The notes: generated by a model not told the origin, from the sequence alone. A stretch of DNA of 64,000 nucleotides from Manihot esculenta (GCF_001659605.2 NC_035169.2:16058263-16122262), one strand, 5' to 3'. Numbered from the stretch's first letter, positions 19,244 to 31,087 are shown. Made by a program: numbers and translations.

Positions 19244-20618
19244 GAGCCATGTGTCCCTCCTGTCCACATCTGAAGCATGCATTAGTCCCAGCCCGACACA
19301 CTCCCTTGTGTGGCTTCCCACACCTTAGGCATTCTGTACCATTTGAGCCTGAGCTCGAGCCACCGCCTAAACCCAGACCGGATTTCAATTTACTCCAGAA
19401 CTTGTTCTTCTTCGGCTTCTTGGTGGTGTTACTCCACCTCTTGCTACCTGAGCTCTGAGAAGAGGGACCTAGCCCTCCTCTGCCTGGGGTCTTGACTCCT
19501 GAAGACTGGGTCACTGACTGCTTCACTGACCCCTCAACTATAGCACTCGCCTCCATCCTTCGAGCCATATCCACCACAGTGTGAAAACTTTTCCTCTCAA
19601 CTGACTGAATCAAAGAGGAGTACCTAGAATGCAGTTTCATAACATATCTCTTGGCTTTCTTCGAATCTGTATCTAGAGCTTGCCCTGAAGAAGGCAATAG
19701 CTCCAAGAATTTATCCGTGTACTCCTCTACACTCATGTGTTCTGTCTGCCTCAGCTGTTCAAACTCAATCATCTTCAGTTCTCTGGAACTGTCTGGAAAA
19801 GCCCATCCAGCAAACTCATTTGCAAATTCCTCCCATGTCATACCGTCTAGTCTTGGGTCCACATAACACTTGAACCATTCCCGTGCCTTTTTGCACTTTA
19901 GAGTGAACCCTGCCATTTGAATGGCCCTGCTGTCATCTGCCCCTAGCTCATCAGTTATCGTCTTCACTACCCTCAGGTACTCAAAGGGGTCATCCCCTGA
20001 CTTGTATTTGGGAGCATCCAGCTTAAGGTAATCTGTCATCTTCACTTTGCTCCCACCGATTGAGCTAGGTCTAGAAGGTTGAGTAACTGGGGCTACTGGT
20101 TCTGTAGGTGGTGGAGGTGGGGGTGCAGCATTCCCTGAGGTGGGGTTTGCCGGGTTAGGATAGAAGGGTGAGGGTGGGTAAGCTGGGTACTGTGGGTAAG
20201 GTGGATAGAAAGGTGGATAAGGCATGTAGGTAGGGTAGGGGTTAAAGCTAGAGTAATCCGATGTGCCTCCCATCGGATACCCTGAACCCTGTGGGAAGGG
20301 TGGATAGTGGGGTGGAAAACCATACCCCGAGGCCTGAGCGCCTCCCTGTGACTCCCTTGTCCCTTCTTCCGTCATGCTGACATCCAGATTCCCATCCCTC
20401 CTCTGTTCCTCTTTCATAACCTCCCTCACATCTGAAGAACTTCCTCCTCTATCTGTCCCCCTTCTGCTAGCATCAAAAGACCTTCTAGGGTCCCTTGACA
20501 CTCTTTCTCTGCTTGATCTACATGACATTGCCCTAGGCAATGCAGGAGGACGGGCGCTCGTGCCCTCATCCTCAGGTGGTACTCCAGTCAATCGTGCAGA
20601 TCGACGAGTCCCTCTCAT
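19244..20618 (-). pseudogene. Tekay-A gag, cut by Pro-1
   Basis: Open minus-strand frame; the likely start is the Met at 20618 (MRGTRRSARL), although the frame extends further upstream. In order: a charged N-terminus, a Pro/Tyr-rich segment (YPPFYPPYPQYPAYPP), the retrotransposon gag capsid region (LKLDAPKYKSGDDPFEYLR ... REWFKCYVDPRLDGMTWEEF), a basic stretch, and two CCHC-type knuckles (CLRCGKPHKGVC; CFRCGQEGHMARE then the break). Pro-1 separates the final Cys of the second knuckle (15493-15495 side) from the rest. Before that insertion gag was open, while pol downstream holds three TAG codons. Confidence 0.9.
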
Positions 20619-20890
20619 CCTGTTTTCTGAAAAACAGTACACAACACTAAAAACATCACCATCATATGGTTCATGTGGAAACACATGAACCTGCATCACA
20701 TACATATCATTCATATCATAGCATTAATGCACATGTATAAAATCATGGCATTTCACATCATCATACAAGACAGGACTCCATATCCTATCCTAGTGGACAT
20801 GATCTTTCCTACTGTGCTTGACCTTCTATAATATCTATGAGCCCGACACTCTAGGTCCGACCATATGAACCTAGGGCTTTGATACCATTC
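20619..20890 (-). other. Tekay-A leader and primer-binding site
   Basis: Short untranslated leader. The PBS at 20871-20887 reads TGGTATCAAAGCCCTAG on the minus strand, an initiator tRNA-Met type site with mismatches, three bases from the 5' LTR. Confidence 0.75.
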
Positions 20891-22980
20891 TATAACGACC
20901 CGAAAATCGGACCGCTACCAGCGCTAGGATCCAGATCGGCTTAAGGCCGCCGGGACCCGTAGCAAGCCAAACATACATCCTGTGAACCTGTTTAATCCCA
21001 TACATGATCAACAACATACATAAAAATTTAAAACTTTTCTTTACTGTACTTATACATAACATCTCAACATAACATAACTATATATCATTTTACAAATTAT
21101 CATGTCCACATTCTATCTATTACATACACATGACTTCATTACTCTTGCTGACCTCCTGGTCTACCCTATACCTGCAAGCCTGGGGGTTAAGGGAGAGGAG
21201 TGAGCTATAAAGCCCAGTGAGCAGAATAATAAAAACATTATATTAACATTTCATGCTCTCATGGAATGCATCACATCATAAACATATCACATCAAGGATG
21301 AACTTGTCACCAGTAGCCCTCTACATAATCCAATAGTGCCAGAACGTAGAATGGGTTCTGGTCTTTCCCTTACATAGCATAACATAACATTCCAATGTGC
21401 CAGAACGTAGAATGGGTCCTGGTCTTTCAGCGAACGTAGAATGGGTCCCACTGGTCTTTCCTTTCCATACTGTACATATCATATCGTCACATCATAGGTC
21501 GAGGGCTATGGATCATCCAACGTTCATCCACATCAACAACAAAATATGCAATGCAACATATTCGTGAATTCTAATGCAAACAACCTAGTATATCTCATGG
21601 CATTAATGATGTGTGAATCATGCTAAAAGTCCATTATTTGCTTTAAAACGTAATGAGTTATTCCACTCACCTCTGGATAGCTCTGACCAGACACTGGAGC
21701 AGCGGACTCACTGCTGGGGTCCTCGGTTCCTCGGGTCCGAACCTACATAGGTGGACTTAGATGAGGGACCAAACATTCATGAACATAACTCTAAACTACT
21801 CCCCAAAAATCCCCTAGAACATCATGAAATAATCATAGAAAAACATGCAAAGAAAGGCTGGACAGAGCACTTTCGGTGGCAGGTTCGGCGGCCGAAAGTC
21901 CCTCCAGAGCCGAAAGTCAGGCAGGTTCGGCGGCACCTTCGGCGGCCGAAACTCCCAGACAGACGAAACTCATGCATGTTTGGTGGCACTTTCGGCGGCC
22001 GAAACTGCCCTCCAGAGACGAAAGTCCTATTTCGGGGGCAGGCTTCGGCTGCCGAAGGCTGCCTCCACAAGCGGGTTCAGCGGCCGAAAGTTCCTTCGGC
22101 GGCCAAACCTGAGTTTCTCCAAAGTGGCAGAAACTCAGCTCCAACATGCACAAATGCCTCCCAAACCTTTTAAACATGCATAAACCTATTCTACAACACT
22201 CCCAATCATACACAATTAAGCATACAAGTTCATAGGGGTCTCAAACTAGCCTAAACTCCAGCTATAACACATCAACATACCCACATTGCTCATAAACACA
22301 CATTTAACCCATAAACTCAAAACAACCTAAACTTGCATTTCTACTTCATAAACTTGTATAAAACTTGTTTAAAACACAACATAAGCTAGAGATTGACTCT
22401 TACCTCTTGAAGATCAAGAGTAGAGGCGATCTAACTTGGAGTTGGGAGAGATTTTAGCTCCTTGGGTCTCCAAGCTCAAAACTTGTCCTTTTGCTCAAAA
22501 ATCTTCAAAACAAGGTGAAAACTAGTGAAAATCGTGAAAGATTTGAAGAAAGGAACTCAAGATCGGAGAGGGGCGGCGGAGAGCTCACCTTGGCCGAAAA
22601 TGGGGAAAAGCTCGCCCGTTTTCGGCTAAGGGACCCCTTTATAGGTGGCTGGCCAGGCCACATTCGGGAGCCGAACGTGCCTCCGCATGCATGCCATGTT
22701 CGGCGGCCGAACATGAGGTTCGGCGGCCGAACCTGGACTTCCCTCACTTATGCTTTCGGGGGCCTAAAGCACTCCCGATGTGCATGCATGTTCGGCTGTC
22801 GAACCTGAGTTTTCCTCTAAGGCTATTTTCATGCAAAAACTCATTCTTTCTTGATTAAAAACCTAAAACACATTAAAACATTTTTATGAAAATATGCTTT
22901 TACCCTTCTAGAGGTCTCCGACACTCGAGATTCCACCGAACGGTAGGAATTCCGATACCGGAGTCTAGCCGAGTATTACA
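20891..22980 (-). repeat. Tekay-A 5' LTR
   Basis: A 2090-bp LTR pairing with 9687-11793. The terminal TGTAACG is mutated to TATAACG at 20891. One stretch between the ACGTAGAATGGGTC units is missing relative to the 3' LTR. Scattered substitutions make this pair clearly more divergent than the LTRs of Pro-1. Confidence 0.93.
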
Positions 22981-22985
22981 ATCTT

Positions 22986-23395
22986 GGTTCTAGCCATGGT
23001 TCTTGACATTGCCGGTGGTGGAGTTCTTGGGGAAGAAGAAAGAGATGAAGCAGAAAGAGATGAAGCAGAAAGAGATGAAGTAGAAAGAGATAGCACGAGG
23101 GAAAAGAAAAAAATAAAAAAAAAACTATTTAAAGTGATTTGAGGAAGTTGAACTACCATGATCATATAATGCTGGGTCTGTGACTTCTCGGCAGGGTGAT
23201 TTGGTCAGTGATTTGGGCAAATCACTTCCTCTTGGCAATTGCCTGATTGGCCCTGGTCACGCCATTTTTGTGATGTTTGAATCCTGGTGATTTGGCCTAT
23301 CGATTTGGGCAAATCACTTGCCCCAATCACTTCAGCTGGGCTACCTCCCAGTAGCGCCCTGGTTTTCTGTCTTGGGCTAGACTGCCTTGCCTTGA
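22986..23395 (-). other. Athila-A interval between IN and downstream ORF, with that ORF's first codons
   Basis: Two candidate in-frame Met codons for the downstream ORF lie around 22995-23015 (MSRTMARTK), cut off from the rest at 9683 by Tekay-A. A repeated GAAAGAGATGAAGCA unit follows at about 23036-23092. Two clusters of the GATTTGGGCAAATC palindrome are at 23196-23229 and 23284-23331. Otherwise non-coding. Confidence 0.65.
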
Positions 23396-24757
23396 TCAGC
23401 AGGTTGGGGAAGGGGGATCCAAGGGAACCTCCTCCACAAGGTGCACAGTAAATCCTTCATAGAAGTGCTTCAAACGGTGCCCATTAACCTTGAAAGCCTT
23501 GCTTGTTTCTGGACTGCGTATGTCCACAGCCCCATGTGGATGGATGTGCTCTACTAAGAATGGCCCAATCCACCTAGACCGAAGCTTCCCAAGAAATAAT
23601 TTGAACCTTGAGTCAAAAAGCAAGACCTTATCACTGATCTGAAATTGTTTTCTGGAGATATGTTTATCATGGAAGGCTTTAGTCTTGGCTTTATAATCCT
23701 ATAAAGCTTCATATGCATCACGCCGGATTTCCTCTAGCTCTTGAAGTTGTAATTTTCTGTGGGCTCCAGCTTCTTTCTCATCAAGATTACATCTTTTAAC
23801 AGACCAATAGGCTTTGTGTTCAAGTTCCATGGGTAGATGGCAAGCTTTCCCATAGATCAGCCTATATGGAGACATTCCAATTGGTGTTTTGTAGGGTGTT
23901 CTATATGCCCACAAGGCATCATTGAGGCACACACTCCAATCCTTGCGATTTGGGCAGACTGTCTTCTCAAGGATGGACTGGATCTCTCTATTTGATACTT
24001 TGGCCAGTCCATTTGTTTGAGGGTGATAGGCTGTAGAAGTTCTGTGGACAACATGGTGCTTTTTAAGGATAGTTTCCACTACCTTGTTGCAGAAATGAGT
24101 GCCTCTATCACTGATTATGGCTTTGGGCAAACTGAATCTAGAGAAGATGTGGGTTTTCATAAAATCAACTATCACTTTTGCATCATCAGCCCATGTTGCT
24201 TTGGCCTCAATCCACTTGGACACATAGTCCACGGCCAGTAGTATGTAGGTGTTGCCAAAGGAAGGTAGGAATGGTCCCATGAAGTCAATGCCCCAAATGT
24301 CAAAGATTTCACAAACCATGATGGGTGCTTGTGGCATTTCACTTTGGTTGCTGAGGTTTCCCATTTGTTGGCATCTTGCACATGACCTACAAAATAGATA
24401 AGTATCTCGAAATATGTTAGGCCAATATAACCCACATTCAAGGAACTTTAGGGCTGTCTTGCGTGGACCAAAATGTCCTCCACAGTCGTATGAGTGGCAG
24501 AAGGCTAAGGCTGAAGAAATTTCTTGATCCGGGATGTATCTTCTTATCACTTGGTCTGCACAATGCTTCCATAGGTAAGGTTCATCCCACACATAATACC
24601 TTGCATCTTTCTTGATCTTGTCTCTCATGTATTTGGGTAAATCAGAAGGTAAATCACCTGTAGCGAGGTAATTTACTATATCAGCATACCACGGTTCTTC
24701 TTGGACAACAAACAGATGCTCATCAGGGAAGGTTTTATTGATGGGGCAGGTCTCCAT
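23396..24757 (-). pseudogene. Athila-A integrase
   Basis: Minus-strand frame of 352 codons (23699-24757), then a TAG at 23699-23701 and the C-terminal piece 23396-23623 in the continuing sequence. The zinc-binding HHCC segment ([11 protein letters not shown] ... CRSCARCQQ) is at residues 87-130. The core has GIDFMGPF (Asp158) and ISDRGTHF (Asp217). The position 35 residues later is Lys253 (codon 23999-24001) in [10 protein letters not shown], where Athila integrases have Glu in NGQAEVSNRE. The C-terminal part has [21 protein letters not shown]. The Lys and the stop make it inactive. Confidence 0.9.
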
Positions 24758-25117
24758 TTCTGAAGGTATTTTGCTGAGGTGATCAGCTACAAGGTTCTCC
24801 TTCCCCTTCTTATCATGGATTTCCAGATCAAATTCCTATAACAGCAGTATCCAGCGTACTAGCCTTGGTTTTGCTTCTTTTTTCTTGACCAAATACCTTA
24901 GTGCAGCATGATATGAATAGACAATCACCTTAGTCCCAAGTAGATAGGACCGAAACTTCTCCAATGCAAACACTACGGCCAGCAACTCTTTTTCTGTTGT
25001 GGAGTAATTACATTGTGCTGAATCCAAAGTGCGTGAGGCATAGTGAATGACATGAGGAGAGTTACCTATGCGCTGTCCCAATACTGCACCTATAGCAAAA
25101 TTGATGGCGTCACACAT
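24758..25117 (-). pseudogene. Athila-A RNase H
   Basis: Open piece 24836-25117 with RNase H features ([44 protein letters not shown]). A TAG at 24836-24838 ends it just before the segment [16 protein letters not shown], which belongs to the same domain. The frame also differs from the RT ORF, which overlaps it at 25090-25117, so at least one frameshift separates RT and RNase H. The second Asp region reads [10 protein letters not shown] where TDHxALRYL is usual, so a catalytic Asp may be lost. Confidence 0.82.
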
Positions 25118-26643
25118 AATCTCAAATGGAAGGGTCCAGTCAGGAGGCTGGATGACTGGGCAGTGACCAGCAGTGATTTGATCAAATCAAAGGCTGTTCT
25201 GCAGCTTTCACCAAAGTCAAATTGCACGTCTTGTTGAAGCAGTCTGCACAAAGGCTGAGTTATCTTGGAAAAATCTTTGATGAACCTCTGATAGAAATCA
25301 GCATGGCCAAGGAATGAGCGAATCTCTCGAATGCTAGTTGGGTAGGGCAGGCTCTTGATGGTGTCTACTTTGGCTTTATCTACCTCTATCCCTTTTGCTA
25401 AAACAATGTGGCCTAGGATTAGATCGTGGTCGACTATGAAGTGACACTTCTCGTAGTTCAAGACCAGATTTGTCTCCAAACATCTTTGAAGTATCTTATC
25501 TAAGTTGGCTAGGCATTCATAAAAAGAGTTGCCAAACACAGTGAAATCATCCATGAAGACTTCAATAATTTTCTCCACATAGTCAGAAAAAATACACATC
25601 ATGCACCGTTGAAAGGTGGCTAGTGCATTGCAAAGGCTGAAGGGCATCCTCCTAAATGCGAAGGTGCCAAATGGACAGGTGAAGGTGGTCTTTTCTTGAT
25701 CTTCAGGTGCAACAGGGATTTGATAAAATCCCGAATATCCATCTAGACAACAGTAGTGGCTTTTTCCTGCAAGTCTCTCAAGCATTTGGTCCATGAAGGG
25801 CAACGGAAAGTGGTCCTTCCTTGTGGCTGCATTGAGCTTCCTATAATCCATGCATACTCTCCACCCATTTTGCACACGAGTGGGTACAAGCTCTCCTTCA
25901 GAATTGGGGACAATAGTAATCCCAGTCTTCTTTGATACTACATGGATAGGACTCACCCATTTGCTGTCAGAGATGGGGTAGATGACCCCAGTGTCTAAGA
26001 GCTTCGCTATTTCTTTCTTCACAACCTCCATCATTGGGGGGTTCAACCTTCTTTGAGCCTCACGGACAGGTTTGCACTCCTCTTCCATGAGTATTCGATG
26101 CATGCATGTTGATGGTGAGATGCCCTTTATGTCTTCCAAGGTCCACCCTATGGCTTTCTTGTGCTTTCTCAACATTTCTAGGAGGCTTTCTTCTTCTTGT
26201 TGGCTCAATTGATTGGACACTATGACTGGTAGTGTTTTTTCAGCCCCCAAGTAGGCGTATTTGAGGTGCCTTGGTAGAGGTTTCAGATTTGGTGCAGTTG
26301 TTGTCTGGTCTGGTGCTTGCTGTCTGCTCACTGATTTGGGCAGGTTGTCTGATGCTTGTTCTGGTGATCTGGTCAAATCACCCTTAGTCAAGTTTGTCTG
26401 TCCCAGTGATATGGGCAAGTCAGGATCTGCTTGTTCTGTTGATTTGGTCAAGTCATCCACAACTAGTAAGGTACAACATGCTGTCTCCCCTGCATCTGTC
26501 TTGGTGCTGCTGCTGTCCATGTCTTTTTGCCTGCATAAACCAGCATTAAGTAAGTCATCTTGATCAAAATCAAAGATTTCTTGACTTAAATCATCAATAA
26601 TATCAAGGCCATAAACAGGAGACACATTATTGGAGAATTTCAT
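25090..26643 (-). pseudogene. Athila-A reverse transcriptase
   Basis: 517 open codons. A leader rich in the repeated D-L-x-K-S type motif (DLTKS, DLPIS, DLTRS, NLPKS, about residues 60-105) precedes the RT. RT motifs: WRVCMDYRKLN, CCLDGYSGFYQI (Asp301), PFSLCNALATFQ in place of PFGLCNAPATFQ, and EVFMDDFTVFG (Asp365, Asp366). The three catalytic Asp are retained. The frame ends by frameshift near 25100. The leader palindromes encoding DLxKS are the same DNA motif found in the LTRs. Confidence 0.9.
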
Positions 26644-26676
26644 AGCATCATAAATATTAAACTTGATAACTTCCCC

Positions 26677-27207
26677 TTAAAACTCCACAGTCAATGTGCC
26701 ATCATGCACATGAATTTTGGTCCTGGCTGTGCTTAAGAATGGTCTTCCAAGTAGGATGTCTGAGGTTGTGTTGCTTTTGTCCTCCTCCATGTCAATTACA
26801 TAAAAATCTGCTGGGAAGACTAGTTGGTCAACTTGTAGCAACACATCCTCTAGGACTCCCTTGGGGTAGACAACAGACCGGTCAGCCAACTGGATCACTA
26901 TACTGGTGCCTTTGAGTGTACCTGCATTCAACAAGTTAAAGATGGAAAGTGGCATAACGTTGATTGATGCCCCAAGATCACACATGGCTTTCTTTATCCC
27001 CACGTTGCCTATCTTGCATGAAACGACAAACATTCCTCTATCCTTGCATTTGGTTGAGAGCTTTCTTTGGATGACAGCCGAGACACACTCCACACTTACC
27101 TTTTCACGTTTAGCAAGTTTCTTTCGGTTGGTGCATAGCTCTTTGAGAAATTTAGCATACCTTGGTATTTGTTTGACAACATCTAGTAGAGGTATGTTGA
27201 TTTTCAC
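26677..27207 (-). pseudogene. Athila-A aspartic protease
   Basis: 176 open codons with the Athila protease region: VVKQIPRYAKFLKELC and then the active-site motif CDLGASINVMP (Asp77), followed by DILLGRPFLSTARTKI near the C-terminus. A stop at 26677 separates it from the RT frame that begins at 26643. The family keeps Leu-Gly after the Asp instead of Thr/Ser-Gly. Confidence 0.88.
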
Positions 27208-28397
27208 TTTGCGGAGTGTCTCAAGTATTTCTTTTTGGGAAGGGGGGAGGTACCTTAAATTTTGCTTCTGGTTGTTGGTCTGGCTTGGTCTGCTTGAAGC
27301 TGGATTCTACCTGGGTCATTGATTTGGGCAAATCAGCTTCTGCCTTCTCTGGAGATTTGAGCAGATCGTCTCTGCTGGGCAGTTCAGTCTGCCTATCGAT
27401 TGGGTTTGTGATTTGGGCAGATCGACGACCCTTATCATTTTCTGGCAGATTCTCTTTCGTGACCTGTTTCTGCATTTGCTCAGCCCTTTTGTCTTGCAGC
27501 TCTCTCCCACTTCTTAATGTGATGGCACTAGCATTTTGCCTTGGATTTATCTCAGTTTGGGAAGGTAGCTTTCCTTGTGATTCAAGCTTACTCATTGAAG
27601 TGGCCATTTGACTCATTTGCTGCTCAAGGTTTTGCACAGTGCTTGCTAGGGACTTCACAATATCTTCAAAGGGTGTATTGAACTTTTGAGGTGCAGCTTG
27701 GGCCAGATTTCTTTGCTAATAGCTTGGATATTGATTTGCCCTTGCGTAACTGAAATTCGGGTGGTCCCTCCAACTTGGGTTGTAGGTGTTAGAATAGGGA
27801 TCATACCTTCTTTGACCATTGAATCCTCCAACTGCATTGACTTGCTGGTCCTCTTCTTGAAGGGAAAAACATAGGTCAGTTGGGTGGTTCATGTTTGCAC
27901 ATATTCCATATGGCTTTGGCTGCTGAATTTGCTGGGCTTGTTGGGCTTGACCCATAACAAGGCTACGGACAGCATTGGTGAGATCAGAAATTTGGGATGC
28001 TAAAGTGGATGTACTCACCTCATTCACCCTTCTTGGTGGCTGTTCTTGGTCTCCCAATTGCTGAGAAGCTGCTGCCATGGTGGAAATTAAATTCCTTACT
28101 TCTTGAGGTGATTTGTCTTCAATTGATCCTCCACATGCTGCATTAATAAATTTTCTTTCTGAAGGTAGCAAACCTCCATAGAAATATTCGATTGAGTGAT
28201 TTGTCAGAAATATCATGCTGAGGGCAGCTTGTGCACAACTTTTTGAACCTCTCCCAGTACTCATACAAGCCTTCAGAATGCTTTTGCCTTATACCACTTA
28301 TCTCTCGATGGATGCCAATGGCTTTTGAGGTTGGAAAGAATTTGCTTAAGAATGCACTCACCATACCAGCCCATGACGTGATGGATCCAGGTGGCAA
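27208..28397 (-). pseudogene. Athila-A gag, C-terminal and middle parts
   Basis: Open pieces 27221-27658, 27716-28264 and 28143-28397 lie in different frames. Recognisable Athila gag stretches are LPPGSITSW-like capsid sequence (28370-28397), YYEYWERFKKLC-type sequence, LPSERKFINAACGG, the CxxC-containing GICANMNHPTDLC, RRYDPYSNTYNPSWRDHPNF, and QMATSMSKLESQ near the PR linker. At least two frameshifts and a stop (near 27715) break it. Palindromic motifs encoding DLPKS-like residues lie at 27318-27424. Confidence 0.85.
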
Positions 28398-29025
28398 GTA
28401 GAATAGCCAATCTTTGGCATAGTCATCAAGGGAAAAAGGAAAAGCTTTAAGTTTAACATGCTCTTCTGAAATACCTTAGGGTCTTATGGTTGAGCACACA
28501 ATGTGGAATTCTTTCAAGTGCTTGTGGGGATCTTCATTTTCTAGGCCTCTAAATTTGGGAAGGAGATGGATCAGGCCTGTCTATAATTCAAAGGGTGCTG
28601 TCAATGGGGGATAGGCAATGCATAATGGTGCCTGATCTCCTGTTGGTACAACTAGCTCGCGGAGTGTCCTCTCCCGTGGCTGTGCCTGATCTCCTGTTGG
28701 TACAACTTCTTCATACGCTGCAGGTGGTTTTGCCATTATTTGATTTTTTGTAGCAACCTGAAATTCTGTTTCTGGTTCAAATGTAGCAGTAGCAGGTGCG
28801 GCAGTAGGTGTATCTGCTGGTGCAGTAAATTCTGCAGCAGGGGCAGTAGCTATTTTATTAGATGGCTCAGCGGCAGGTTAAGTGGTAGACACTTGACTTG
28901 TTGCTGTTGCAGATGAAGATGCTTTGAGGCTTGATTCCTCAAGTTTGATTGCTTTCTCAAGCTCTTAGCAGTGCGTTCAATCTTCGGATCGTAAAGAAGA
29001 GTGTCTTTACGGCCAGCCCTGGTCA
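28398..29025 (-). pseudogene. Athila-A gag N-terminal part, frameshifted
   Basis: Matches the start of Athila gag by comparison with 30237-31039: an MTRAGRK-type start near 29025, a charged segment, an Ala/Gln-rich region, then the first capsid block. Stops and frameshifts interrupt it (for example near 28480 and 28880), so no long frame remains. Confidence 0.75.
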
Positions 29026-29055
29026 TAAAGCAAAAATATGTTAGTTTAAATCAAC

Positions 29056-29073
29056 TCCCCGGCAACGGCGCCA
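29056..29073 (-). other. Athila-A primer-binding site (tRNA-Asp)
   Basis: Minus strand TGGCGCCGTTGCCGGGGA, 18 bases matching the 3' end of plant tRNA-Asp, a few bases from the 5' LTR at 29079. This is the PBS type known for Athila elements. Confidence 0.92.
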
Positions 29074-29078
29074 ATTTT

Positions 29079-30231
29079 TGATAGCGGTGGTCGAAACCGT
29101 AAAAAATAAACCTATTATCAATCAACAAAATAATTTGTAGATAGTGGCAATAGGGTCGAACCACAGGGATTTAACACTAAAGATCTTTCTAATTATGACT
29201 TGGACAAGTAAATAAAAATAAAAATAAAAAGAGGAGGATTCGTTTTGATGATAATGAATTAAAACTAAATAGTAAGAGAAAGCAATAATTTAAAAAGATT
29301 AGTAAATCAATGGGAGAAAAGCTCTAGTTGAAGTATGGATCTATTTCAGCTGTTTAGAATTGATCATTGATTCTTTGATACTCCTATTTATTTCAATAAA
29401 TTAGTTGAGGTTGTGGAAGACGCTTCTCACAACCAAATTCCTCCTTAGTTTTAGTTTGATTAGAAAACGTTCGCTAATTAATCATTAGTTAACAAGTTGC
29501 CAAGGAACATCCTTGGGGTTTTTTATTTTTCAACTGTTAACTGCATTAAGACTTAAAGAAACCTAATCCTAACATTGCCAACCGCGTGGTCAAGTTTAGA
29601 TTATGCAACCAAGTGTGCTTGTGTTCAAACAATCTAAGCAATTACAGACCTAAATTATTTAAACTAACAACTTATCACTTAAGCAAATAAAGGAAACAGG
29701 CCTTAATTGATTCTAATAACAAAGCAATAATAGCATGAAGATCAAGTTGCATAAATATTGAAGAATAGAAGCTTAACAATGGAGTTTTAAATCTCCCAAT
29801 TCATCACAAAACTGAAAATTTCCAACTTCAACTAGACAAGAAGATGTTTAGCCACTCATGGTGGACAGAAATACACAAAAAGAAAGAAGAAAAGTAGAAG
29901 AAGAGAGCTGTTGTATTGCTTGCTGAATTTCCTTTTTCCCGCGCTGCTGTTCCTGTCTGCGTCAGTTTGATTTGGGCAATTGATTTGCCCAAATCGCTTG
30001 CCCAGATCATTTCTGCAAGTCAGTCCCAGATTTCTGCTTCTGCTTCCTGCGAGTGATTTGGCCAAATCACTTTGACCCAATCAATTTTTCAGCTTTTTCT
30101 GCAATTTTTCTCCAAGTCTCCTGTTTTCTCCTTTTCTGTAAAAACATCATAAAAACATGAATTAAACTAGAAAAATGTGTAATTAAACAATAATAAAGAT
30201 AATAAAAATGTGGCTAAATTATGCTTGATCA
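29079..30231 (-). repeat. Athila-A 5' LTR with internal deletion
   Basis: A 1153-bp LTR about 255 bp shorter than the 3' copy. The junction is near 29925-29935, where the sequence passes directly from the GCTTGCTGAATTT block to CCTTTTTCCCGC. The missing segment corresponds to 6544-6797 and contains the TATA box. Confidence 0.9.
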
Positions 30232-30236
30232 CAAAC

Positions 30237-31069
30237 CTCTGTAGAAGTATTCAATGAGTGATTTGTCTGAAATATCATGTTGAGGGCAGCTTGTGCATAA
30301 TCGCTTGAATCTCTCCCAATATTCATATAATTATTTAGAATCCCTTTGCTTAATACCACTTATTTCTCTTCGAATGCCAATGGCTTTTGAGATCGGAAAG
30401 TATTTGTTCAGGAATACTCTTACCATACCGACCCATGAGGTGATGGATCCGGGTGGCAAATAGAACAACCAATCCTTAGCATAATCATTAAGGGAGAAAG
30501 GAAAAGCTCTAAGTTTAACATGTTCTTCAGAAATACCTTGAGGTCTCATGGTTGAGCATACGATGTGAAATTCTTTTAAGTGCTTATGTGGATCCTCATT
30601 TTTCAAACCTCTGAATTTTGGAAGGAGATGTATCAAATCTGTTTTCAATTCGAAAGGTGTCGTCAAGGGTGGATAGGTGATACACAAAGGTGCTTGATCA
30701 CCCACGGGTGTGGCTAGTTCGCGAAGTATCCTTTCTTATTGCATTGGAGCTCTTATTGGTGCGTTTTCAGCTTCGATCTCAGGCGTAGACAGCAGGTGGT
30801 TCAATAGATACTCGATTTTTTGGTGCAGCAGCTTGCATTTCAGCTTCTGTTGCTAGTTCAGTCACATGTACAGCAGTTTGGATAACTGGTTGCTCAGTAA
30901 TTTGTGCAGCAGATTGTATGGCAGATGAAGATAGTTTTGAGGCTTGGTTCCTCGTGGTTGCTTGTTTTCTCAAGCTCTTGGCGGTACGTTCAATTTCTGG
31001 ATCATAAAGAATAGTCTCTTTACGTCCAGCCCTAGTCATAAAAGGAAAATATGTTAGTTAAATAAGTTC
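30237..31069 (-). pseudogene. Athila-N1 gag N-terminal part
   Basis: Continuation of the gag split at 5684. Open pieces are 30779-31039 (start MTRAGRKETILYDPEIERTAKSLRK) and 30331-30705 (capsid region: LIHLLPKFRGLKNEDPHKHL, FPFSLNDYAKDWLFYLPPGSITSW). A stop and frameshift separate them near 30735. It aligns with 28398-29025 of Athila-A and 50409-51330 of Athila-N2. Confidence 0.85.
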
Positions 31070-31087
31070 TCTGGTAACAGCACCAAT
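31070..31087 (-). other. Athila-N1 primer-binding site, degraded
   Basis: Plus strand reads GGTAACAGCACCAAT where Athila-A has GGCAACGGCGCCAAT; a tRNA-Asp-type site with a few substitutions, next to the 5' LTR. Confidence 0.7.

Larger units (their letters stand above)
9687..22980 (-). mobile_element. Tekay-A: Del/Tekay-type chromovirus
   Basis: LTRs at 9687-11793 (3') and 20891-22980 (5'); target-site duplication ATCTT at 9682-9686 and 22981-22985. The PBS beside the 5' LTR (20871-20887) resembles initiator tRNA-Met (TGGTATCAAAGCC) and a PPT follows the 3' LTR (11794-11810). Minus-strand order is gag with zinc knuckles, PR, RT, RNase H, IN, chromodomain-like end. Pro-1 is inserted in the second zinc knuckle. 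Three nonsense changes, all CAG to TAG relative to Tekay-B, interrupt pol at 14641, 13315 and 13021, and the integrase third catalytic position is Lys. Clade assignment is from motif style and the C-terminal chromodomain. Confidence 0.92.
5690..30231 (-). mobile_element. Athila-A: full-length but decayed Athila Ty3/gypsy element
   Basis: LTRs at 5690-7102 (3') and 29079-30231 (5'); target-site duplication CAAAC at 5685-5689 and 30232-30236. The PBS at 29056-29073 is complementary to tRNA-Asp (TGGCGCCGTTGCCGGGGA on the minus strand) and a PPT lies at 7103-7116. Domain order on the minus strand is gag, PR, RT, RNase H, IN, a non-coding interval, then an ATHILA-type ORF. Tekay-A (9687-22980) is inserted near the start of that ORF. 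Without it the element is about 11.2 kb, a normal Athila size. It is the only Athila here with a complete domain set, but it has stops in RNase H and the IN C-terminus, frameshifted gag, Lys at the third integrase catalytic position and a 5' LTR lacking its TATA region. Confidence 0.92.
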
